From the NCBI RefSeq assembly GCF_947496075.1, contig NZ_CANMBJ010000006.1, positions 124,001 through 188,000 of the forward strand: DNA of 64,000 nucleotides. The letters run 5' to 3'. The first letter of the stretch is position 1. The number at the start of each line of letters is the position of its first letter. Below the pieces are notes generated by a model. That model worked only from the letters and a program-made list of their open reading frames with translations. It had not been told where the DNA came from and searched no databases. This document shows, in pieces, positions 8,410 through 16,625 of the stretch. The stretch is from an uncultured Tateyamaria sp. (GTDB lineage Bacteria > Pseudomonadota > Alphaproteobacteria > Rhodobacterales > Rhodobacteraceae). The translations under genes were made by a program, and so were the position numbers.

Positions 8410-9510
8410 TTGGCCAACACTGCGACCGACCACGCGTTCGTCGAATTCGAGCGTGTGCAGAAGAGTTATGATGGCGAAATCCTCGTCGTCAAAGATCTCA
8501 ACCTCTCAATGCCCAAGGGCGAGTTCCTGACGATGCTTGGGCCGTCAGGGTCGGGCAAGACGACCTGTCTGATGATGCTGGCCGGATTCGAGACAGCCAC
8601 GCATGGCGAAATTAAGTTGGGCGGCAAACCGATCAACAACATCCCGCCGCACAAGCGTGGGATCGGTATGGTGTTCCAGAATTATGCGCTCTTCCCGCAC
8701 ATGACGGTGGCCGAAAATCTCAGCTTTCCGCTTGAGGTGCGCAAGATTGGCAAATCCGAGCGCGAAGAAAAGATAATGCGCGCGCTTGGCATGGTGCAGA
8801 TGCAGGACTTTGCAGGTCGGCGCCCCGCGCAACTGTCCGGTGGTCAGCAGCAGAGGATCGCTTTGTCCCGTGCGCTGGTGTTCGAACCCGAGCTGGTGCT
8901 GATGGACGAACCGCTCGGTGCGCTCGACAAGCAACTACGCGAAACCCTGCAGTTCGAAATCACGCGGTTGGCGCACAATCTGGGAATCACGACCGTTTAC
9001 GTGACCCACGACCAAACCGAAGCGTTGACCATGTCCGACCGCGTTGCCGTCTTCGACGACGGGCGCATTCAACAACTGGCCCCGCCAGATCAACTTTATG
9101 AAGAACCCGAAAACAGCTTCGTCGCGCAGTTCATCGGCGAAAACAACACGCTCATGGGCACCGTCAGCAAGATCGCAGGCGACCAGTGCGAAGTGACGCT
9201 GGACGATGGCGAGATCATTGACGCCAAGCCCGTCAATGTCACCGAAGTGGGTCAACGCACCCGCGTCTCCATTCGCCCTGAACGCGTCGAAATGAACAAG
9301 GAACGGCTCAGCCCTGACGCGCATACGCTGAAGGCCGAAGTGCTGGAATTCATCTATATGGGTGACATCTTCCGCACGCGCCTACGCGTCGCAGGGAACG
9401 ACGATTTTGTCATCAAGACACGCAACGCCCCCGATCAGGTGCGCCTGACACCGGGTACTCAGATCGACATCGGGTGGTTGCCACAGGATTGCCGGGCGCT
9501 TGACGCCTGA
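8410..9510 (+). CDS. ABC transporter ATP-binding protein (polyamine/PotA family), second system
   Basis: 366 residues if translation starts at TTG 8410, which follows GGGGAG at 8398-8403 with good spacing; the longer frame from ATG 8257 adds 51 residues unlike the family. Walker A G-P-S-G-S-G-K-T-T is at residues 44-52, the signature L-S-G-G-Q-Q-Q-R and Walker B L-V-L-M-D-E-P-L-G-A-L-D follow, and a TOBE-type C-terminal domain ends the protein. It energises the importer made of the binding protein and two permeases encoded next on the same strand. The ligand is unknown; family membership points to polyamines or similar cationic or amide compounds. Confidence 0.92.
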   Translation: MANTATDHAFVEFERVQKSYDGEILVVKDLNLSMPKGEFLTMLGPSGSGKTTCLMMLAGFETATHGEIKLGGKPINNIPPHKRGIGMVFQNYALFPHMTVAENLSFPLEVRKIGKSEREEKIMRALGMVQMQDFAGRRPAQLSGGQQQRIALSRALVFEPELVLMDEPLGALDKQLRETLQFEITRLAHNLGITTVYVTHDQTEALTMSDRVAVFDDGRIQQLAPPDQLYEEPENSFVAQFIGENNTLMGTVSKIAGDQCEVTLDDGEIIDAKPVNVTEVGQRTRVSIRPERVEMNKERLSPDAHTLKAEVLEFIYMGDIFRTRLRVAGNDDFVIKTRNAPDQVRLTPGTQIDIGWLPQDCRALDA

Positions 9511-9520
9511 GCAAAGAGAA

Positions 9521-9553
9521 GAAGGCCAGGGCGACGCCCGTGGTCCGGCCTTC
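9521..9553 (+). promoter_or_regulatory. Two-tier hairpin between ATPase and binding-protein genes
   Basis: Outer arms GAAGGCC (9521-9527) and GGCCTTC (9547-9553) enclose an inner GGGC/GCCC hairpin (9529-9539). There is no T-run, so it is more likely a processing or stability element, or a weak attenuator, than a full terminator. It lies 39 bp before the binding-protein start. Confidence 0.55.
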
Positions 9554-9591
9554 GCACAATTCAAACGGGCGTTAACAATGGGAGTAAGTTC

Positions 9592-10701
9592 ATGAAACTC
9601 ACCAAGACCCTACTTGCCACAACTGCTTTGACGCTGGCGTCGGGCACGGCATTCGCCGACGGCCACATGGCCAGCGACATGACTCTTGTCAGCTGGGGCG
9701 GTGCATACCAGTCTAGCCAGCAAAACGCATATGTCGCGCCGTATCTGGAAATGAACGAAGGCGTCAGCGCCGTGTGGGACGAAAGCTCGGCCGAAGCCGT
9801 GGCGAAACTGCGCGCCATGAACGAAGCGGGCAGCGTCACATGGGACGTCGTTGACGTCGTGGCCGCAGACGCGATCCGCCTATGCGACGAAGGCCTGGCA
9901 CTGGAAATCGATCCAGACGAAGATCTGGCAGCCGCCCCCGATGGCACATCGGCTGCGGACGACTTCGGTGACTTGTTGGTCAGCGACTGCTTCATCCCGC
10001 AGATCGTCTATTCGACCACGTTCGGCTATCGTACCGACCTGGTCGGCGATACAGCGCCCACAAGCGTTTGCGCCGTCTTCGACACGGAAGCGTACCCCGG
10101 CAAGCGGTCGCTGGAAAAGCGCCCGATCAACAACATGGAATGGGCACTGCTCTGCGACGGTGTGGCCAAGGATAACGTCTATGACGTGCTCGCGACCGAA
10201 GAAGGTCAGCAGCAGGCGCTCGACAAGCTGGCAACCATCAAGGACGACGTGATCTGGTGGTCCGCCGGTGCCGATACGCCCCAACTGCTGGCTGACGGCG
10301 AAGTGGTGATGGGTTCGACCTATAACGGTCGTCTGTTTGCAGCCATCGAAGAACAGAAGCAGCCGATTGGTATGCTGTGGGATGCGCAGGTATTCGACCT
10401 TGATGGTTGGATCATCCCAACGGGCCTAAGCCCCGAGCGCGAAGCACGTGCACGTGACTTCATCAAGTTCGCAACCGACACACAGCGTTTGGCAGACCAG
10501 GCCAAGTACATCTCGTACGGCCCTGCACGCGCGTCCTCGGCACCGCTGGTTGGTCAACACGCGGAATTGGGCATCGACATGGCACCACACATGCCAACCG
10601 ACCCCAACAATGCGCAGAACACGTTCCTCTACAACTACGAGTTCTGGGCGGACTACCGCGACGACATCGACGCCAAATTCCAAGCTTGGCTGGCACAATA
10701 A
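9592..10701 (+). CDS. Periplasmic binding protein of second polyamine-type ABC transporter
   Basis: 369 residues. Residues 1-22 form a signal peptide ending A-F-A before D-G-H. The mature protein has T-L-V-S-W-G-G-A-Y-Q near its N terminus, as in the PotD-like cluster that includes many uncharacterised roseobacter binding proteins, and W-W-S-A-G-A-D and E-F-W-A-D-Y-R-D-D further on. It lacks the V-Y-N-W-S-D-Y block of the first transporter's binding protein, so the two systems should differ in ligand. SD GGGAG precedes ATG at 9592. Strong hairpins on both sides of the gene suggest its transcript segment is stabilised. Confidence 0.9.
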   Translation: MKLTKTLLATTALTLASGTAFADGHMASDMTLVSWGGAYQSSQQNAYVAPYLEMNEGVSAVWDESSAEAVAKLRAMNEAGSVTWDVVDVVAADAIRLCDEGLALEIDPDEDLAAAPDGTSAADDFGDLLVSDCFIPQIVYSTTFGYRTDLVGDTAPTSVCAVFDTEAYPGKRSLEKRPINNMEWALLCDGVAKDNVYDVLATEEGQQQALDKLATIKDDVIWWSAGADTPQLLADGEVVMGSTYNGRLFAAIEEQKQPIGMLWDAQVFDLDGWIIPTGLSPEREARARDFIKFATDTQRLADQAKYISYGPARASSAPLVGQHAELGIDMAPHMPTDPNNAQNTFLYNYEFWADYRDDIDAKFQAWLAQ

Positions 10702-10711
10702 GCCAAGGTTT

Positions 10712-10771
10712 GGCGGACGACACGTCCGCCTTACTGCACACCAATCGTAAGGCGGGGGTGTCCCCCGCCTT
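10712..10771 (+). promoter_or_regulatory. Tandem hairpins downstream of binding-protein gene
   Basis: Two stem-loops lie in a 91-bp gap: 10712-10730 (GGCGGAC paired with GTCCGCC) and 10749-10771 (10-bp perfect stem, 3-base loop). Neither has a T-run. They separate a highly expressed type of gene from the DUF1330 and permease genes and probably set their relative message levels. Confidence 0.6.
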
Positions 10772-10792
10772 GCCCCACCAAAGGGGACGACC

Positions 10793-11080
10793 ATGCCCAA
10801 AGGCTACATCATCGGCCATATCACTGTGAACGACCCTGAGGCGTACAAAGAATACGTCGAAAAGGACACGCCGATCCTGCTGTCACACGGAGCGGTCCCA
10901 TTGGTGCGTGGCGGTGAAGCACAGTCGATGGAAGGGCCGGAGTTTTCCCGCCACGTCGTCTTTGAGTTCCCCACCTACGAGGCGGCATTGGCCGCCTATA
11001 ACGACCCCGAATACCAAGAGGTCATGAAGATCCGCCACCGCACTGCGACATCAATGATTGTCGTTGCGAAAGGAGCCTGA
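10793..11080 (+). CDS. DUF1330 family protein
   Basis: 95 residues, the normal DUF1330 length. The ferredoxin-like dimeric alpha/beta barrel fold is indicated by G-Y-I-I-G-H-I-T-V-N-D at the start, Y-K-E-Y-V-E-K in the first helix, and F-P-T-Y-E-A-A-L-A-A-Y-N-D-P-E-Y-Q in the second half. The family has no established reaction. AAGGGGA precedes ATG 10793 with good spacing. It sits inside an ABC transporter operon, three bases before the large permease, which suggests that it acts on the imported compound or its product. That is inference from position only. Confidence 0.87.
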   Translation: MPKGYIIGHITVNDPEAYKEYVEKDTPILLSHGAVPLVRGGEAQSMEGPEFSRHVVFEFPTYEAALAAYNDPEYQEVMKIRHRTATSMIVVAKGA

Positions 11081-11083
11081 CCC

Positions 11084-12721
11084 ATGGCCGAAATGATGCT
11101 TGCCGCCGACGGCACCCCGCTGAAACGCAGCCTCGCACGCGCCTTGCGCCGTCAGAAACTGCGGGCATTGGGGCTGATTGCGCCACTCCTGATCTTTGTC
11201 TTGATCACATTCATCGTGCCGATCGCGTCCATGCTGTTCCGCTCGGTCGAAAACCAGATCGTCGAAAACACACTTCCCATGACGGTCGAAGCATTAGCGG
11301 ACTGGGACCCGAACGCTGGCAAAACGCCCAGCGAGGCCGTCTACGAAGCACTGTATTTTGACATGTTCCTCGCAGCCGAGGCCAAGCGCCACACAAGGCT
11401 CGGAACGCGTCTCAACTACGAACAGACCGGGGTCTCGTCCCTGTTCCGCCAATCCGGGCGCGCGCTCGATGACATTGGCAAGGAAACGCAAAAACCGCTC
11501 GAAAAGCTCAACAACGCTTGGAAAGACGGCGAAACATGGCACGGCATCTTCAATACCACAGACAACACCGACACTGCTCTGCTTGACCTGCAGCGCAAGC
11601 GTGTCGCGGCCCTCACAGGGTCACCAGCCAGTGATGAGGTCAACTTTGCACCGGACGCGACCCTGTCCAACCTGCTGCCCAGGACAACACGGGCCTACAC
11701 GGCGTGGGCTGTTTACACAGCCACGCAGCAAGGCCGTGACCCTGCCACCCGCGACCCATGGGAAGCCGTGGCAACCGCCCTTGCGCTGGATCTCAGAACC
11801 GCTGACCTTTCGGCATATTCAGGACCGGGCGCTGACTTGCTGGCCGAGGCCCAGACTGCTGACCTGCCCGTTCCGGCGATGGCGACTGCCTTTGCAGACA
11901 TGGATGAAGACTGGGCCGGAGCAACGGTCTGGAAGACAATTCAAACGCATTCCAGCACCTACACATCAGGTTATTTCCTCAACGCCGTCGACGCGCAGAA
12001 AACGCCTGATGGGGTCGCCTGGCAACCCGACGACAAACAGATCCTGCTGAAACTCTTCGGTCGTACAATCTGGATGTCACTGCTGATCACCTTCTCCTGC
12101 ATCGCGCTGGGCTATCCCATCGCGTGGCTGCTCGCCAACCTGCCAATGCGACAGGCGAACCTGCTCCTGATCCTCGTTCTTTTGCCATTCTGGACCTCGC
12201 TCCTCGTGCGGACATCAGCCTGGAAAGTCATGCTGCAACAGCAAGGTGTGATCAACGATGTGCTGGTCTGGATCGGCCTTGTCGGTGACGGCGACCGCCT
12301 GATCATGATCAACAACCAGTTCGGCACCATCGTTGCCATGACGCACATCCTGCTACCGTTCATGATCCTGCCGATGTATTCGGTGATGCAAACCATCCCG
12401 CCCAGCTACCTGCGGGCCGCCAAATCACTGGGGGCCACCAACTGGACCGCGTTTTGGCGCGTCTACTTCCCGCAGTCTGTTCCAGGCATCGGCGCGGGTA
12501 GCATCCTCGTCTTCATCCTGTCGATCGGCTACTACATCACGCCGGAAATCGTGGGTGGGACCAAGGGTGTCTTCATCTCGAACCGGATCGCCTACCACAT
12601 CTCGTCATCGCTGAACTGGGGCCTTGCCGCCGCGCTTGGAACCATCCTGCTGGCCGCCGTGCTGGTGCTCTATTGGGCTTACGACAAGATCGTGGGCATC
12701 GACAACGTCAAGCTGGGATAA
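11084..12721 (+). CDS. ABC transporter permease with very large periplasmic insertion (PotB/PotH family)
   Basis: 545 residues, about 260 longer than a standard PotB. The first membrane segment is at roughly residues 25-50. A long hydrophilic, largely helical-looking stretch rich in D, K, T and Q follows up to about residue 320, then the remaining membrane segments and the EAA loop (R-A-A-K-S-L-G-A-T-N-W-T-A-F-W). The insertion lies between the first and second membrane segments and must be periplasmic given the usual topology. SD GGAG precedes ATG 11084. The gene is followed six bases later by its partner permease. The extra domain may bind the receptor or the ligand; nothing in it matches a domain I recognise. 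Confidence 0.9.
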   Translation: MAEMMLAADGTPLKRSLARALRRQKLRALGLIAPLLIFVLITFIVPIASMLFRSVENQIVENTLPMTVEALADWDPNAGKTPSEAVYEALYFDMFLAAEAKRHTRLGTRLNYEQTGVSSLFRQSGRALDDIGKETQKPLEKLNNAWKDGETWHGIFNTTDNTDTALLDLQRKRVAALTGSPASDEVNFAPDATLSNLLPRTTRAYTAWAVYTATQQGRDPATRDPWEAVATALALDLRTADLSAYSGPGADLLAEAQTADLPVPAMATAFADMDEDWAGATVWKTIQTHSSTYTSGYFLNAVDAQKTPDGVAWQPDDKQILLKLFGRTIWMSLLITFSCIALGYPIAWLLANLPMRQANLLLILVLLPFWTSLLVRTSAWKVMLQQQGVINDVLVWIGLVGDGDRLIMINNQFGTIVAMTHILLPFMILPMYSVMQTIPPSYLRAAKSLGATNWTAFWRVYFPQSVPGIGAGSILVFILSIGYYITPEIVGGTKGVFISNRIAYHISSSLNWGLAAALGTILLAAVLVLYWAYDKIVGIDNVKLG

Positions 12722-12727
12722 CAGACC

Positions 12728-13612
12728 ATGGGCCTTCCTCCATACGCCACGCTGGGTCAGCGCATCTGGTACTACAGCTTCCGGGTCATTTGCGGGCTGA
12801 TATTCTTCTTCCTGGTCGCACCCATCGTGGTGGTCATGCCCCTGTCGTTCAACGCACAGGACTTCTTTACCTTCACGCCCGAAATGCTCCGGCTTGATCC
12901 CGAAGGGTACTCGCTCAAACACTACCGCGACTTCTTCACCAACCCACAATGGCAGTTGGCCCTCAAGAACTCGCTGATCATCGCACCGCTGGCAACGATC
13001 ATCTCGGTCAGCCTCGGAACGCTTGCCGCAATCGGCCTCAGCCAAAGCCATGTGCCGTTCAAAGGGACAATCATGGCCATCCTGATTTCGCCCATGATCG
13101 TGCCGCTGATCATCTCGGCCACAGGCATGTTCTTCTTCTACGCCCAGCTCGGCAACTGGCTCGAGGGCACGCTGGGCTTGGACAAAGGGTTCGTCGGCTA
13201 TGTCAAAGTCGTGCTGGCCCACGCCGTGCTTGGCATCCCGTTCGTGATCATCACGGTCACCGCAACGCTGGTCGGCTTTGACCACTCCCTGACACGCGCA
13301 GCAGCCAACATGGGTGCAGGACCGGTCACAACCTTCTTCCGCGTACAGATGCCGCTGATCCTGCCCGGCGTCATATCGGGCGGCCTCTTTGCCTTCATCA
13401 CCTCGTTCGATGAAGTCGTCGTGGTTCTGTTTGTGGGATCAGCCAGCCAGAAAACTCTGCCTTGGCAAATGTTCATCGGCCTGCGCGAACAGATCAGCCC
13501 AACAATCCTTGCAGTGGCGACGATCCTGGTCGTGATCTCCATCGCGCTGCTGACAACAGTTGAACTCCTTCGCCGCCGCAGCGAACGGTTGCGCGGGCTA
13601 TCACCCGGCTAA
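12728..13612 (+). CDS. ABC transporter permease (PotC/PotI family), second system
   Basis: 294 residues with six hydrophobic segments. The EAA loop reads R-A-A-A-N-M-G-A-G-P-V-T-T-F-F-R, followed by P-L-I-L-P-G-V-I-S-G-G. It forms the channel with the 545-residue permease. It is the last gene of the plus-strand operon and is followed by hairpins at 13656-13697. Unlike its partner it has the standard family length, so the enlargement of this transporter is one-sided. Confidence 0.92.
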   Translation: MGLPPYATLGQRIWYYSFRVICGLIFFFLVAPIVVVMPLSFNAQDFFTFTPEMLRLDPEGYSLKHYRDFFTNPQWQLALKNSLIIAPLATIISVSLGTLAAIGLSQSHVPFKGTIMAILISPMIVPLIISATGMFFFYAQLGNWLEGTLGLDKGFVGYVKVVLAHAVLGIPFVIITVTATLVGFDHSLTRAAANMGAGPVTTFFRVQMPLILPGVISGGLFAFITSFDEVVVVLFVGSASQKTLPWQMFIGLREQISPTILAVATILVVISIALLTTVELLRRRSERLRGLSPG

Positions 13613-13655
13613 GCCTTCTTCTGACCGGAAATACCACGGGGGAGCCCGAAGGGCG

Positions 13656-13697
13656 GGGGGCAGCGCCCCCACAAACAATGGCGCCGCCGCAGGCGCC
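13656..13697. terminator. Paired hairpins between convergent operon ends
   Basis: GGGGGC/GCCCCC (13656-13670, 3-base loop) and GGCGCC/GGCGCC (13680-13697, 6-base loop) fill the 92-bp gap between the converging permease and transglycosylase genes. They can act on both strands. The first has the same GGGGCAGCGCCCC core as the hairpin at 43283-43299. T-runs are short, so termination strength is uncertain. Confidence 0.5.
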
Positions 13698-13704
13698 CTT
13701 CGGA

Positions 13705-15072
13705 TCACCGCAAGCGTTTCAGCAAGTTCAGTGACGCATATCCATCCGCAACCAATCCCTGTGACTGCTGAAACGTGCGCACCGCCTCCAAGGTCTTTGG
13801 CCCAATCCGGCCATCAACGCCCTGCGTACTGAAGCCCGCAGCTGTCAAACGACGCTGCATTTCCTTGCGCTCCGAAAAGGTCAAAGCACGATCCTCCAGA
13901 GGCCATTCCGCCTGGAACTTTTGCCCGCCGCCAATCCGATCGCTCAGATGCCCCACGCCAATGACATAAGCATCTGCCGCGTTGTACCGCTCGATCACCT
14001 CGAAATTCTTGAAGATCATGAAGGCGACACCCTGACTGCCTGCGGGCAACAGGATCGACGCAGAACCGTAGTCCGGAACCGGCTTACCATCGACACCGAA
14101 AACCCCAAGATTGGCCCATTGGGACGGCATGCGGGCCACCTTTCGGCTGGCTGTCGCATAGTCGAAGCTACTTGGCAGCTCCACCTCAACGCCCCAAGGC
14201 TGGCCCTTAATCCAGCCAAACCCGGCCAAGTAGGCTGCGGTCGACGCGAGCGCATCCGTGGGATTATCAGACCAGATATCACGCTTGCCATCGCCTGTGA
14301 AATCCACGGCGTGGTCAAGGTAAGACGTCGGCATAAACTGCGTGTGCCCCATCGCACCGGCCCAGGATCCGGTCATGTTACGGGGGCTGGTATCACCGCT
14401 TTGCAGGATCTTCAGGGCGGCAATCAACTGCCCCTCAAAGAATTCTCCCCGCCGTCCGTCATGGGCAAGTGTCGCAAGGCTTTGCACGACATCATTCGAC
14501 CCGCGAATACTGCCGTAGCTGCTCTCAAGCCCCCAAACGGCGACAACCACCTCCTTGGCAACACCGTAACGCGCCTCGATGGCCTCCAACGCATCCTGAT
14601 GCTCACGCAATGCCTGTTTGCCGTTGCGCACGCGCCGGTCGGACACGGCGCTGTCCAGATACTCCCAGATCGTCTTGGTAAACTCTGATTGGTTTCGATC
14701 CAGGCGGATTACGTCCGTATCATAACTCACCCCGTCAAAGGCCCGGTCAAAGGTCGCACCACTGATCCCTTGGGCCAGTGCACGCGACTTGAAATCCCTG
14801 ATCCATCGCTGAAAATCCGCATTGGATTCTGATGCTTCCACGGGCGGTGGGGATGGTGCTTGCAGCGCGGCCGGGCGCAGCTGTGGACGCACAACCGTTA
14901 GGGTTGCCACATCAAGTGGTGACAGCGTTTGTGTCCGGGTAACCGTATCCACAACGGGCCGCTGTTCTGGCCTGATCGAAGACGGAATGGCTTGTGCCAT
15001 TGCTGTGCCAGCAATGAAAATCGCGCTGCCTGCCGCGCTAAGGGTGACTGCCCACCGCATGTTTTGCCTCAT
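13705..15072 (-). CDS. Lytic murein transglycosylase (MltB family) with peptidoglycan-binding domain
   Basis: 455 residues. A signal peptide ends near A-M-A-Q-A (residue 28). The lytic transglycosylase domain spans about 85-385 with catalytic Glu183 in W-G-L-E-S-S-Y-G and M-G-H-T-Q-F-M-P-T-S-Y downstream. Residues 395-455 form a PG_binding_1 domain (M-Q-R-R-L-T-A-A-G-F ... D-G-R-I-G-P-K-T-L-E-A-V). The enzyme cleaves glycan strands in the periplasm to 1,6-anhydroMurNAc ends during wall turnover. The start may be Met1 or Met5; both leave the signal intact. There is no obvious operon partner, as neighbours on both sides are separated by gaps. Confidence 0.93.
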   Translation of the reverse strand: MRQNMRWAVTLSAAGSAIFIAGTAMAQAIPSSIRPEQRPVVDTVTRTQTLSPLDVATLTVVRPQLRPAALQAPSPPPVEASESNADFQRWIRDFKSRALAQGISGATFDRAFDGVSYDTDVIRLDRNQSEFTKTIWEYLDSAVSDRRVRNGKQALREHQDALEAIEARYGVAKEVVVAVWGLESSYGSIRGSNDVVQSLATLAHDGRRGEFFEGQLIAALKILQSGDTSPRNMTGSWAGAMGHTQFMPTSYLDHAVDFTGDGKRDIWSDNPTDALASTAAYLAGFGWIKGQPWGVEVELPSSFDYATASRKVARMPSQWANLGVFGVDGKPVPDYGSASILLPAGSQGVAFMIFKNFEVIERYNAADAYVIGVGHLSDRIGGGQKFQAEWPLEDRALTFSERKEMQRRLTAAGFSTQGVDGRIGPKTLEAVRTFQQSQGLVADGYASLNLLKRLR

Positions 15073-15128
15073 AATCGCTTGTGCCGCGTTTTCCCTAATG
15101 TAGCGAAAATCGGCTGTCCGGCAAAGGC

Positions 15129-15848
15129 TCAGTCGAAATGGGCGCGGTCCTTCGCCACTTCGTGAACTTCTGCCCTGATACGCGCCAGGTGATCACGCAA
15201 TAGCGAAACACGGTGCGGGCGAAAGCTTTTGTCCGTCACACACAGCTCATCCATACGGTCCAAACGGAAGACCCGAAAGTCCTCCCGCAGGTGACACCAC
15301 GCCAGCAACACGTTGGTGTTTTCCATGTAGACGATGCCCAGCGGTTTGACTGTCCGCTCGGTTTGATCGCCTTTGGCATCCTGATAGGCAAAGTGCACGC
15401 TCACCTCGTCCCATGCTGCCTGTCGAAGCGTGCCAACATCAATGCGTGGCGGATCAGGCCGCCAATACCGCCGCGCATCAAGCACGGCATGTTTCAACCG
15501 GTGCGCCTGTTTCGGTGGCACGCGGGCCTGAATCTTTGCCAGCGCGGACGTCGCCGCCTTCGCAAGGGCGGGATCCGCAATCACCGCAACATCGCGCAAC
15601 CCCAGAACCAACGCTTCCAACTCGTCATTCTCGAAACCAAGTGGGGGCAATGAGGCATCTTCGATCAGCGTAAAGCCAAACCCCGCCTCACCATCGATAA
15701 CGGCGCCAAGGCCACGCAACTCGTCGATATCGCGATAAATCGTCCTCAGCGACACGTCCATTTCATGGGCAAGCGATTGCGCCGTGATAGGGGGCGTCAG
15801 TCGCCGCAAGGTCTGCATCAACTGAAAAAGGCGGTGTGTTCTGGTCAT
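15129..15848 (-). CDS. YafY-type transcriptional regulator (HTH_11 plus WYL domain)
   Basis: 239 residues. The N-terminal winged helix (R-L-F-Q-L-M-Q-T-L-R-R ... S-L-R-T-I-Y-R-D-I-D-E-L) matches HTH_11. The C-terminal WYL-type domain includes Y-M-E-N-T-N-V-L-L-A-W-C-H-L-R-E-D-F-R and F-R-L-D-R-M. Such regulators sense small ligands or nucleic acid. The gene is divergent from a glutathione S-transferase gene with only 84 bp between starts, the usual arrangement for a local regulator; control of that GST is likely but unproven. Confidence 0.9.
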   Translation of the reverse strand: MTRTHRLFQLMQTLRRLTPPITAQSLAHEMDVSLRTIYRDIDELRGLGAVIDGEAGFGFTLIEDASLPPLGFENDELEALVLGLRDVAVIADPALAKAATSALAKIQARVPPKQAHRLKHAVLDARRYWRPDPPRIDVGTLRQAAWDEVSVHFAYQDAKGDQTERTVKPLGIVYMENTNVLLAWCHLREDFRVFRLDRMDELCVTDKSFRPHRVSLLRDHLARIRAEVHEVAKDRAHFD

Positions 15849-15932
15849 GCTTCATTCATATCACATGTGCTGCCAATTTCTGACAGTACGCCTCGATATC
15901 TCAAGCTCAGAATTCATTTTGAGGAGAGAAAG

Positions 15933-16625
15933 ATGCTGACCCTTGTGACTTACCCTCCCGCCTTTGGCCAACCCAGCGGCAGCCCGTTCTGCGTCAAGGC
16001 GCTGTACCTTCTGAACCTGTCCGGGCTGCAGTGGCAGCGCAAAGACACCGCTGATCCGCGCAGTTGGCCCAAGGGCAAGCTGCCCGCCCTTTGGGTCGAT
16101 GATGAGATCATCGGCGACAGCGACAATATCCGCGCCTGGCTGGAAGAGCACGGCGCACACTTTGACCAGGGGCTGAGCGATCTGGATCGTGCTACGTCAC
16201 GCGCTTTCATCCGCATGGCCGAAGAGCACATGTACTTCCACGTTGTCATGGATCGTTGGGGGGACAAGGCCGTTTGGCCCTTGGTTAGAGACACATATTT
16301 TGCTGCAATCCCCGTTTTCCTGCGCAAATTCATCACGCGTGGCATCCGCCGCATGCTCTTGCGCGGCATGGATGCACAAGGTCTTGGCCGCTTGACCGCA
16401 GGCGAACGGCTTGAGCGGATCGAACCGGATCTGTTGGCCATCACCGATCGCCTGTGGCACGGCCCGTTCCTGTTCGGACCGAAACCCAGTGCGGCAGACG
16501 CCAGTGTCGCCGCCATGCTCGGCGCCATGGCCTCCACCCCCGGGGGGACGGCACTCTCACGCCGGGTGAAACAGGACGTGATGCTGGTCGACTACATGAA
16601 ACGGGTCGAGGCGGCGCTGGGTTAG
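15933..16625 (+). CDS. Glutathione S-transferase family protein
   Basis: 230 residues from ATG 15933, preceded by GAGGAG; the frame is open upstream but overlaps the divergent regulator. The thioredoxin-like N-terminal domain has G-S-P-F-C-V-K-A as the active-site turn and L-P-A-L-W-V-D-D-E-I-I-G-D-S-D-N-I where glutathione binds (x-x-D-S). An all-helical C-terminal domain contains F-G-P-K-P-S-A-A-D-A-S. GSTs detoxify electrophiles or act as reductases. The divergent YafY-type gene is its probable regulator. The stop overlaps the end of the convergent rnr gene by four bases. Confidence 0.9.
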   Translation: MLTLVTYPPAFGQPSGSPFCVKALYLLNLSGLQWQRKDTADPRSWPKGKLPALWVDDEIIGDSDNIRAWLEEHGAHFDQGLSDLDRATSRAFIRMAEEHMYFHVVMDRWGDKAVWPLVRDTYFAAIPVFLRKFITRGIRRMLLRGMDAQGLGRLTAGERLERIEPDLLAITDRLWHGPFLFGPKPSAADASVAAMLGAMASTPGGTALSRRVKQDVMLVDYMKRVEAALG

